Source of the DNA: Burkholderiaceae bacterium
Lineage (GTDB): Bacteria; Pseudomonadota; Gammaproteobacteria; Burkholderiales; Burkholderiaceae_C
Length of the DNA: 6,758 bases
Assembly (NCBI GenBank): GCA_017853735.1
Contig: JAFMJA010000152.1
Span: 1 to 6,758, forward strand
Direction: 5' to 3'
The position numbers and the translations under genes are program-made. Under the pieces are notes generated by a model. That model was not told the DNA's origin. It saw only the letters and a program-made list of their open reading frames with translations, and did no database searches. This document shows, piece by piece, positions 1 through 5,672 of this stretch. Position 1 is the stretch's first letter; the number at the start of each line of letters is the position of its first letter.

Positions 1-1296
1 GATATGCGGCACATTGGTGCGCATCTGGATGTCCACCGGAATAAAACCGCGATCGCTTACAGCCACGCCCGCCTTGTCGGCACCGATCTTGGCACCGTTG
101 GGGCTGCGGCCCACCGCCTGCAACACCAGGTCATAGGTCTGCGGTGGCGGTGCGCCCTCGCCTTCGAACGAAACCTCAATGCCCTTGTTGGTGGCCTTGG
201 CTGCCACAGTCTTGGTCTTGAGCATGATGTGGTCAAAACGGTGGGCATTCATTTTTTGCCACACCTTGACCAGATCGCGATCGGCCCCCTGCATCAAGCC
301 ATCCAGCATTTCCACCACATCCAGGCGGGCACCCAGGGTGCTGTAAACCGTGCCCATTTCCAAGCCAATGATGCCGCCGCCCAGGATCAGCATGCGCTTG
401 GGCACCTCCTTGAGCGCCAGCGCACCAGTGCTGTCCACCACCCGTGGGTCCTCGGGCATGAAGGGCAGGCGCATCGCCTGTGAGCCGGCGGCGATGATGG
501 CTTTCTTGAACCCAAGCACCTGTTGCTTTCCAGTTTTTTCCTGGGCCGAGCCGGTGGTTTCCTCGACCTTCAGGTGATTGGGGCCAACAAAGCTGCCGTA
601 GCCGCGCAGCACCGTCACCTTGCGCATCTTGGCCATGGCCGCCAATCCGCCGGTGAGCTTACCGATGACTTTTTCCTTGTGACCGCGCAGCTTGTCGATA
701 TGGAGCTTGGGCTTGCCAAAATCCACGCCCAGGTCTGCCAGATGCCCTACCTCGTCCATCACTGCGGCCACATGCAGCAAAGCCTTGGAGGGAATGCATC
801 CCACATTGAGACAGACACCACCCAGGCTGGCGTAGCGCTCCACCAGCACCACATGCAGGCCCAGATCAGCGGCTCGAAACGCGGCAGAGTAGCCACCTGG
901 GCCACCGCCCAGCACCAGCACATCGCAACTCAGATCGGCTGTGCCACTGTAGGCGGCAGTTGGCGCTGGCGCATCCGAGCCCACTGAAGAAGCCGACGGC
1001 GTTTGCTCAGGCGTGGGCAGCGCAGGTGATGTCTGGGCAATGGTGGCGGCTTGCGGCTCGGCCACCTCCAGGGTAAGAATGGACGAACCCTGACGCACCT
1101 TGTCTCCCAACTTGAGGCTGAGTGACTTCACCACGCCCGAATGGCTGGAGGGAATTTCCATCGAAGCCTTGTCGGACTCCACAGTGATCAAGGACTGTTC
1201 AGCCTTGACCGTTTCGCCAGGTTGCACCAGCAACTCGATCACCGAGACAGTGTCGAAGTCGCCAATATCGGGCACCTTGATCTCAATGTCTGCCAT
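1..1296 (-). CDS. lpdA: Dihydrolipoyl dehydrogenase (E3 of the pyruvate dehydrogenase complex) with N-terminal lipoyl domain, 3' end outside window
   Basis: This flavoprotein reoxidises dihydrolipoyl groups using FAD, a redox disulfide and NAD+, as the last step of the cytoplasmic pyruvate dehydrogenase cycle. The window holds 432 codons with no stop. Residues 1-79 form a lipoyl domain with the modified lysine at K43 in ESDKAS. An Ala/Pro/Ser/Thr-rich linker follows at about 80-118. The FAD-binding GGGPGGYSAA lies at about 130-139, the redox disulfide CLNVGC has C162 and C167, and the NAD-binding GGGIIGLEMG lies at about 306-315. The visible part ends at RTNVPHI, just before the second FAD motif and the dimerisation domain. 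By comparison with the E. coli enzyme (474 aa, no lipoyl domain), roughly 160 residues are missing, giving a full length near 590-600. The ATG at 1296 is supported by GAAGGA 7 nt upstream and by alignment with the E2 lipoyl domain. It lies 17 nt after aceF and is presumably cotranscribed with it. The lipoyl extension favours assignment to the pyruvate complex rather than a shared E3. Confidence 0.97.
   Translation of the reverse strand, partial: MADIEIKVPDIGDFDTVSVIELLVQPGETVKAEQSLITVESDKASMEIPSSHSGVVKSLSLKLGDKVRQGSSILTLEVAEPQAATIAQTSPALPTPEQTPSASSVGSDAPAPTAAYSGTADLSCDVLVLGGGPGGYSAAFRAADLGLHVVLVERYASLGGVCLNVGCIPSKALLHVAAVMDEVGHLADLGVDFGKPKLHIDKLRGHKEKVIGKLTGGLAAMAKMRKVTVLRGYGSFVGPNHLKVEETTGSAQEKTGKQQVLGFKKAIIAAGSQAMRLPFMPEDPRVVDSTGALALKEVPKRMLILGGGIIGLEMGTVYSTLGARLDVVEMLDGLMQGADRDLVKVWQKMNAHRFDHIMLKTKTVAAKATNKGIEVSFEGEGAPPPQTYDLVLQAVGRSPNGAKIGADKAGVAVSDRGFIPVDIQMRTNVPHI
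1060..1296 (-). repeat. Lipoyl-domain-coding direct repeat, lpdA copy
   Basis: The first 79 codons of lpdA encode a lipoyl domain that matches the first 79 codons of aceF (2451-2687) at 59 of 79 residues by hand alignment without gaps. The identity includes an unbroken run around the lipoylated lysine (EQSLITVESDKASMEIPSS). The nucleotide sequences are also visibly similar, so this is a diverged direct repeat about 1.4 kb from its partner. Confidence 0.85.
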
Positions 1297-1303
1297 GGCG
1301 TGG

Positions 1304-1309
1304 TCCTTC
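1304..1309 (-). promoter_or_regulatory. Ribosome binding site of lpdA
   Basis: GAAGGA on the minus strand ends 7 nt before the ATG at 1296. It fixes the lpdA start in the 17-nt gap after the aceF stop codon and indicates independent translation initiation within the operon. Confidence 0.75.
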
Positions 1310-1313
1310 AGGC

Positions 1314-2687
1314 TTAAAGCATGACGCGGCGGAAATCGCCCAGCAATTGCCCGAGATAGGCATTGAAGCGCGCCGCCAGGGCGCCATCGATCACCCGATG
1401 GTCATAGGACAAGGACATGGGCAGGGTCAGGCGTGGCGTGAAAGCTTCACCATTCCAGACCGGCTCTGTGAAGGACTTGCTCAAGCCCAAGATGGCCACT
1501 TCAGGGGCGTTGATGATTGGGCTGAAATAGCGCCCGCCTATGCCGCCCAGCGATGAAATGCTGAAGCAGCCGCCGGTCATCTCGGCCGGGGTCAGCTTGC
1601 CCTCGCGCGCTTTTTTGGACAACTCGGCGAGCTCTTGAGAAATCTGCAGCACACCCTTCTGATCGGCATTTTTGAGCACTGGCACCACCAGGCCATTGGG
1701 CGTGTCAGCGGCAAAACCGATATGAAAGTATTGCTTGTAGACGAGTGTTTCGCCGTCGAGCGAAGTATTGAATTCTGGAAATTTCCTGAGCGCTGCCACC
1801 ACCGCCTTGATCACAAAGGCCAGCAGCGTGACCTTGATGCCGGCCTTTTCGTTTTCCCGGTTGAGCTGTTGGCGCAGGGACTCAAGCTCGGTCACATCGG
1901 CATGGTCATGGTTGGTGACATGCGGGATCATGACCCAGTTGCGGTGCAGGTTGGCGCCACTGATCTTCTTGATGCGCGAGAGCGCCTGGCGTTGCACCGG
2001 GCCAAATTTTTCGAAATCGACCTTGGGCCAGGGCAGGAGTCCCAAGGCTGCGCCGTCGCCGCTAGCGCCCGCGCCCGCCATGGCCTGGGTCCGCGCGCCG
2101 CCCGACATCACCGCCTTGGTGAAGTTCTTGACATCTTCCTCGGTGATCCGGCCCTTGGGCCCACTGCCCCGTACTTCCTCCAGCGGCACACCCAGCTCAC
2201 GGGCAAATTTACGAATCGATGGCGAGGCATGGGGCAAGGCACCTGGCACAGCCGTGGCCGGGGCGTGCACCGGCATCGCCTGGGGCACCGCAGCGGGCGC
2301 GGCGGCCAAAGCGGCGGCAACTTCCGGACTGGGGCTGGCAACCACAGCCGCAGAAAGTGCAGGCGCAGACGCAGGGGCTGATGGCACGGTGGCTTGCGGT
2401 GCAGGGTTGGCTGGGGCAGGGTTGGCCGGGGCAAGCGCAGGCGGGTTGGCCGCCGCATCCATGGTGAGAATCACCGAGCCCTGAGCCACCCGGTCGCCCA
2501 GCTTGACCAAGATGTCCTTCACCACGCCCGACTGGCTGGATGGAATCTCCATCGAGGCCTTGTCAGACTCCACGGTGATCAGTGACTGCTCAGTCTTGAT
2601 GGTGTCACCGGGCTGGACCAGCACCTCGATGACCGCCACTTCCGAAAAATCGCCGATGTCGGGTACCTTGATTTCAACTATTGCCAT
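1314..2687 (-). CDS. aceF: Dihydrolipoyllysine-residue acetyltransferase (E2 of the pyruvate dehydrogenase complex)
   Basis: E2 is the structural core of the cytoplasmic pyruvate dehydrogenase complex. Its lipoyl-lysine accepts the acetyl group from E1 and its catalytic domain transfers it to CoA. The 457-residue protein has one lipoyl domain (1-78, lysine K43 in ESDKAS), a long Ala/Pro linker (about 79-152), a peripheral subunit-binding domain (about 154-190, containing SIRKFARELGV and GSGPKGRITEEDV), a second flexible linker, and the acyltransferase domain (about 225-457). That domain has the catalytic signature DHRVIDG at 429-435 (H430, D434). The C-terminus RRVML resembles the RRLVM end of E. 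coli AceF. E. coli AceF has three lipoyl domains and this protein has one, which accounts for its smaller size. The start at 2687 is preferred because AGGAAG lies 7 nt upstream and the lipoyl domain begins directly at MAIVEIKV. An in-frame ATG at 2735 would add 16 residues of non-lipoyl character and is less likely. The gene sits 89 nt after aceE and 17 nt before lpdA. Confidence 0.97.
   Translation of the reverse strand: MAIVEIKVPDIGDFSEVAVIEVLVQPGDTIKTEQSLITVESDKASMEIPSSQSGVVKDILVKLGDRVAQGSVILTMDAAANPPALAPANPAPANPAPQATVPSAPASAPALSAAVVASPSPEVAAALAAAPAAVPQAMPVHAPATAVPGALPHASPSIRKFARELGVPLEEVRGSGPKGRITEEDVKNFTKAVMSGGARTQAMAGAGASGDGAALGLLPWPKVDFEKFGPVQRQALSRIKKISGANLHRNWVMIPHVTNHDHADVTELESLRQQLNRENEKAGIKVTLLAFVIKAVVAALRKFPEFNTSLDGETLVYKQYFHIGFAADTPNGLVVPVLKNADQKGVLQISQELAELSKKAREGKLTPAEMTGGCFSISSLGGIGGRYFSPIINAPEVAILGLSKSFTEPVWNGEAFTPRLTLPMSLSYDHRVIDGALAARFNAYLGQLLGDFRRVML
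2401..2430. repeat. Tandem 15-bp repeat in the aceF linker (two copies)
   Basis: Positions 2401-2415 and 2416-2430 differ at one base (gcagggttggctggg and gcagggttggccggg). A degenerate third unit follows. Read in the aceF frame they encode consecutive PANPA units in the Ala/Pro-rich flexible linker after the lipoyl domain. Because the unit is a multiple of three, copy-number change would alter linker length without breaking the frame. Confidence 0.8.
2451..2687 (-). repeat. Lipoyl-domain-coding direct repeat, aceF copy
   Basis: This is the partner of the repeat at the start of lpdA. It covers the E2 lipoyl domain, with the lysine at codon 43. Both copies lie at the start of their genes, in the same orientation and the same reading frame, as expected from domain duplication followed by fusion to E3. 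Confidence 0.85.
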
Positions 2688-2694
2688 GGTTGTT

Positions 2695-2700
2695 CTTCCT
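2695..2700 (-). promoter_or_regulatory. Ribosome binding site of aceF, deciding its start
   Basis: AGGAAG on the minus strand ends 7 nt before the ATG at 2687. This favours that start over the upstream in-frame ATG at 2735, for which I see no equally good site. Confidence 0.7.
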
Positions 2701-2716
2701 GTTCTGGAAGCAGGGT

Positions 2717-2765
2717 CTTGTGGCCACGAGCGCACATCGCTACACGAAATGCGTCACGCCACAAG
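2717..2765 (-). other. Inverted repeat in the aceE-aceF spacer, possible mRNA hairpin
   Basis: Cttgtggc at 2717-2724 and gccacaag at 2758-2765 are perfect 8-bp complementary arms with a 33-nt loop. Inside the loop, cgca and tgcg could add a short inner stem. The element lies between the aceE stop (2777) and the aceF ribosome binding site (2695-2700). No U-tract follows, so it does not look like an intrinsic terminator. It could be a processing, stability or translational-control hairpin, but function is inference only. Confidence 0.4.
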
Positions 2766-2776
2766 GCGGACCCGCT

Positions 2777-5494
2777 TCATGCGTGCAACGGGTTCACCTT
2801 GTCCACCTTGATGCCGTATTTGAGGATGGCCTCGGCCACCTTGGTCTGCGGCAAGGCGCCTTCATCGGCCAGCGACTTGAGCGCAGCCACCACAATGTAA
2901 TGGCGGTCCACTTCAAAATGCTCGCGCAGCTTGCTGCGGAAATCGCTCCGTCCGAACCCATCGGTACCCAGCACACGGAAGCTGCGCCCCTTGGGCAGAA
3001 ACGGCCGGATCTGCTCGGCAAAGCTCTTCATGTAATCGGTCGAGGCGATCACCGGGCCAGCGTGCTTGTCGAGTTGCTGAGCCACAAATGAAAGGCGAGG
3101 CGTCTGGGTCGGGTGCAGCAGGTTCCAGCGATCACATTCCTGGCCCTCGCGGGCCAGTTCATTGAAGCTCGGGCAGCTCCAGACATTGGCGGCCACGCCC
3201 CATTCCTGCTCCAGCAACTGTTTGGCGGCCATCGACTCGCGCAGGATGGAGCCCGAACCCAGCAGGTTGACACGGGGTGTTTTCTTGGCGCCCTCTTCCA
3301 GCAGGTACATGCCCTGGATGATCTGTTGCTCGGTGCCAGGCTTGAGGCCGGGCATGGGGTAGTTTTCATTGAGCAGGGTGATGTAGTAGAAAACATTCTC
3401 CTGCTGCTCGACCATGCGCTTCAAACCATGCTGCATGATCACCGCCACTTCGTGCGCAAAGCTGGGGTCGTAACTGACGCAATTGGGAATGGTGCTGGCC
3501 AGCACCTGGCTGTGGCCGTCCTCATGCTGCAGTCCCTCGCCGTTCAAGGTGGTGCGACCCGAAGTGCCGCCCAGGAGAAAACCCCTCGCCTGCATGTCGC
3601 CCGCGGCCCAGGCCAGGTCGCCCACGCGCTGCAGTCCAAACATGGAATAGAAGATGTAGAACGGAATCATGATGCGGTTGTTGGTCGAGTACGACGTGGC
3701 CGCAGCAATCCAGCTGCTGATGCCGCCCGCTTCGTTGATGCCTTCCTGCAGGATCTGGCCCGCTTTGTCTTCCTTGTAATACATCACCTGGTCCTTGTCG
3801 ACCGGGGTGTACTTCTGCCCTTCCGGGTTATAGATTCCCACCTGACGGAACAAGCCTTCCATGCCAAAGGTGCGCGCCTCATCCACCAGAATGGGCACCA
3901 CACGCGGGCCCAGGGCCTTGTCTCTTAACAGTTGGGTGAGAAAACGCACATAGGCCTGGGTGGTGGAAATTTCCCGCCCGTCGGCCGTAGGGTCCAGCAC
4001 CGCCTTGAAAGTTTCCAGCGGGGGCACGACAAAGCTCTCAGTGGAACGCTCGCGCCGCTTGGGCAGGTAGCCGCCCAAGGCCTTGCGCCGCTCGTGCAGG
4101 TACTTCATCTCGGGCGTGTCTTCAGCGGGCTTGTAGAAGGGGATCTTGTCCAACTCGCTGTCCGGAATGGGAATGTTGAAGCGGTCGCGCATGTAACGAA
4201 TGTCGTCATCGCCCAGCTTCTTGGTCTGGTGCGCGGTATTCTTGCCCTCGCCAGCCTTGCCCATGCCCCAGCCCTTGACCGTCTTGACCAGCAGCACCGT
4301 GGGCCCGCCCTGACTGTTGTGCGCCCGGTGGAAGGCCGCATAGACCTTTTTGGCATCATGCCCGCCCCGGCGCAGTCCCCACACCTCCGCATCGCTCATC
4401 TTGGCGACCATTTCCAGGGTGCGCGGATCACGGCCGAAGAAATTCTTGCGTACGAAGGCGCCGTCATTGGCCTTGAAGGCCTGGTAGTCACCATCCAAGG
4501 TATCGAGCATGATCTTGCGAAGCACGCCATCCTTGTCGCGCGCCAGCAACGGATCCCAGTTGCTGCCCCAGATCAGCTTGATCACATTCCAGCCGGCACC
4601 CCGGAATTCGCCTTCCAGTTCCTGGATGATCTTGCCATTGCCGCGCACCGGTCCGTCCAGCCGCTGCAGATTGCAATTGACCACAAACACCAGGTTGTCG
4701 AGCTTTTCTCGTGCGGCCAGACCGATGGCGCCCAGACTTTCCGGTTCATCCATCTCGCCGTCGCCACAGAACACCCAGACCTTGCGTTGACTGGTGTCGG
4801 CAATGCCGCGGGCATGGAGGTATTTAAGAAAACGGGCCTGGTAAATCGACATGATCGGCCCCAGCCCCATGGAGACGGTGGGAAACTGCCAGAAACCTGG
4901 CATCAACTTGGGGTGGGGGTAGCTGGGAATCCCTTTGCCGGCCACCTCCTGGCGGAAATTGAGTAAGTGCTCCTCGCTGATACGGCCTTCCAGAAATGCC
5001 CGGGCGTAGATGCCGGGAGCTGAGTGGCCCTGGATATAGAGCAGGTCGCCGCCGTGATTGCCTCCCTCATCGGTGTTATCGGCGTGCCAGAAATGGTTGA
5101 AGCCCGCGGCAAACATATGAGCGACCGATTGAAACGAACTGATATGGCCACCCAGGTCGCCGCCATCATCTGGGTCTAGCCGATTGGCTTTGACCACCAT
5201 GGCCATGGCGTTCCAGCGCATGTAGGCACGCAAGCGCCCTTCGAGTTCCAGATTACCCGGGCTGCGCTCCTGCTCTTCGGGCTCAATGGTGTTGACATAG
5301 CCGGTGTTGGCGGAAAAAGGCATGTCCACGCTGTGTTCACGCGCATGCTCGAGCAATTGTTCCAGCAGAAAATGTGCGCGCTCCGGGCCCTCCTGCTCAA
5401 TCACTGCCGACAGCGCATCCAACCACTCATGAGTCTCTTGCCTATCGGCATCGTTGGCGCTGTCACTGAAAGGGTTGGCTGGCAGGGCGGACAT
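2777..5494 (-). CDS. aceE: Pyruvate dehydrogenase E1 component, homodimeric type
   Basis: E1 decarboxylates pyruvate with thiamine diphosphate and reductively acetylates the lipoyl arm of E2, the committed step from glycolysis to acetyl-CoA. The 905-residue protein is close to E. coli AceE (887 aa) and collinear with it. Visible landmarks are GGHISSFQS (about 116-123), QGHSAPGIYARAF (about 155-167), SYPHPKLMPGFWQFPTVSMG (191-210), the ThDP/Mg motif GDGEMDEPES at 244-253 with the downstream VVNCNLQRLDGP, the active-site loop KGWGMG...NTAHQ with H422 (equivalent to E. coli H407), and LQEGINE (about 582-588), which contributes the cofactor-activating glutamate. The C-terminal third has NGEGLQHEDGHS (651-662) and VLGTDGFGRSD (841-851). 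The start at 5494 has a strong GAAGGAG 6 nt upstream. It is the first gene of the aceE-aceF-lpdA operon, transcribed away from the sensor kinase. A few extra residues occur before the GGDLLYIQGH segment compared with E. coli, and I see no damaged motif. Confidence 0.98.
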   Translation of the reverse strand: MSALPANPFSDSANDADRQETHEWLDALSAVIEQEGPERAHFLLEQLLEHAREHSVDMPFSANTGYVNTIEPEEQERSPGNLELEGRLRAYMRWNAMAMVVKANRLDPDDGGDLGGHISSFQSVAHMFAAGFNHFWHADNTDEGGNHGGDLLYIQGHSAPGIYARAFLEGRISEEHLLNFRQEVAGKGIPSYPHPKLMPGFWQFPTVSMGLGPIMSIYQARFLKYLHARGIADTSQRKVWVFCGDGEMDEPESLGAIGLAAREKLDNLVFVVNCNLQRLDGPVRGNGKIIQELEGEFRGAGWNVIKLIWGSNWDPLLARDKDGVLRKIMLDTLDGDYQAFKANDGAFVRKNFFGRDPRTLEMVAKMSDAEVWGLRRGGHDAKKVYAAFHRAHNSQGGPTVLLVKTVKGWGMGKAGEGKNTAHQTKKLGDDDIRYMRDRFNIPIPDSELDKIPFYKPAEDTPEMKYLHERRKALGGYLPKRRERSTESFVVPPLETFKAVLDPTADGREISTTQAYVRFLTQLLRDKALGPRVVPILVDEARTFGMEGLFRQVGIYNPEGQKYTPVDKDQVMYYKEDKAGQILQEGINEAGGISSWIAAATSYSTNNRIMIPFYIFYSMFGLQRVGDLAWAAGDMQARGFLLGGTSGRTTLNGEGLQHEDGHSQVLASTIPNCVSYDPSFAHEVAVIMQHGLKRMVEQQENVFYYITLLNENYPMPGLKPGTEQQIIQGMYLLEEGAKKTPRVNLLGSGSILRESMAAKQLLEQEWGVAANVWSCPSFNELAREGQECDRWNLLHPTQTPRLSFVAQQLDKHAGPVIASTDYMKSFAEQIRPFLPKGRSFRVLGTDGFGRSDFRSKLREHFEVDRHYIVVAALKSLADEGALPQTKVAEAILKYGIKVDKVNPLHA

Positions 5495-5500
5495 GATCGA

Positions 5501-5507
5501 CTCCTTC
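5501..5507 (-). promoter_or_regulatory. Ribosome binding site of aceE
   Basis: GAAGGAG on the minus strand lies 6 nt before the ATG at 5494. It is a near-ideal Shine-Dalgarno sequence, the strongest in the operon, and it settles the aceE start. Confidence 0.8.
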
Positions 5508-5571
5508 GGGCATGGCTTGCTTTGAACGCGTATTTTTAGTGCTAGATAAGTATCTCACAGAATTACTCTAT

Positions 5572-5601
5572 TTCAAATCATGCTATCGTATTTTGTATTA
5601 T
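5572..5601 (+). promoter_or_regulatory. Candidate sigma-70-type promoter for the sensor kinase gene
   Basis: On the plus strand, TTCAAA (5572-5577) and TATTAT (5596-5601) are separated by 18 nt, with 4 of 6 and 5 of 6 consensus matches. Initiation near 5608 would give a leader of about 65 nt. Its -10 element overlaps the predicted start point of the candidate aceE promoter, so the two would compete or be co-regulated if both are real. Confidence 0.3.
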
Positions 5602-5603
5602 GA

Positions 5604-5632
5604 AATTTAGTAAAAAAATGATTCGATTTCAA
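5604..5632 (-). promoter_or_regulatory. Candidate sigma-70-type promoter for the aceE-aceF-lpdA operon
   Basis: On the minus strand, TTGAAA (5632-5627) and TAAATT (5609-5604) are separated by 17 nt, matching the consensus at 5 of 6 and 4 of 6 positions. Transcription would start near 5597 and leave a leader of about 100 nt before aceE. A second TTGAAA (5576-5571) lies closer to the gene but has a poor -10 partner. AT-rich DNA gives such matches easily, so this is a candidate only. Confidence 0.35.
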
Positions 5633-5635
5633 TCG
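5624..5635. promoter_or_regulatory. Short dyad overlapping the candidate aceE -35 element
   Basis: The sequence CGATT-TC-AATCG is a perfect 5-bp inverted repeat with a 2-nt centre. It covers the TTGAAA -35 hexamer of the candidate aceE promoter. A regulator bound here could control aceE transcription, but a dyad this short may be chance. Confidence 0.25.
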
Positions 5636-5672
5636 CAAAGGGAGCAATGGGAAGGTCCTCTACACTTGTAAT

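Larger units (their letters stand above)
5495..5672. other. AT-rich divergent intergenic region between aceE and the sensor kinase
   Basis: This 178-nt gap separates two divergent genes, so it must supply leaders and probably promoters for both. About 5530-5636 is markedly AT-rich, unlike the GC-rich genes on each side. It contains three ATTTCA hexamers (5570-5575, 5601-5606 inverted, 5626-5631), an 8-bp direct repeat CGTATTTT (5529-5536 and 5587-5594), and a dyad at 5624-5635. I see no credible small gene, and no match to the E. coli PdhR operator pattern (ATTGGT...ACCAAT). Confidence 0.7.

Noticed and set aside
4..987. Plus-strand open frames of 159 and 154 codons at the left end
   Set aside because: The opposite strand here is the continuous lpdA frame with intact FAD, disulfide and NAD motifs, so these are shadows.
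1635..2484. Two overlapping plus-strand open frames opposite aceF
   Set aside because: Both are antisense to aceF. Their Ala/Gly-rich or Arg/Gly-rich composition reflects the E2 linker read backwards.
2688..2735. N-terminal extension of aceF from the ATG at 2735
   Set aside because: The added 16 residues do not belong to a lipoyl domain, and the ATG at 2687 has a good Shine-Dalgarno sequence and matches the lpdA lipoyl start.
2717..2765. Intrinsic terminator between aceE and aceF
   Set aside because: The arms enclose a 33-nt loop and no T-tract follows on the transcribed strand. Termination here would also cut off E2 and E3 expression.
3113..3928. Plus-strand open frame of 271 codons opposite aceE
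   Set aside because: It is a shadow frame antisense to the C-terminal half of aceE, with no family resemblance and no convincing ribosome binding site.
3932..4966. Long plus-strand open frame of 344 codons opposite aceE
   Set aside because: It is antisense to a highly conserved part of aceE and its translation has no recognisable domain. In GC-rich coding DNA, long open frames on the opposite strand are common.
5661..5670. Short palindrome TACA-CT-TGTA just before the kinase start
   Set aside because: Arms of 4 bp are too short to separate from chance, so it is not listed as an operator.
5495..5672. PdhR-type operator upstream of aceE
   Set aside because: No sequence resembling the E. coli PdhR half-sites ATTGGT and ACCAAT in proper spacing was found.
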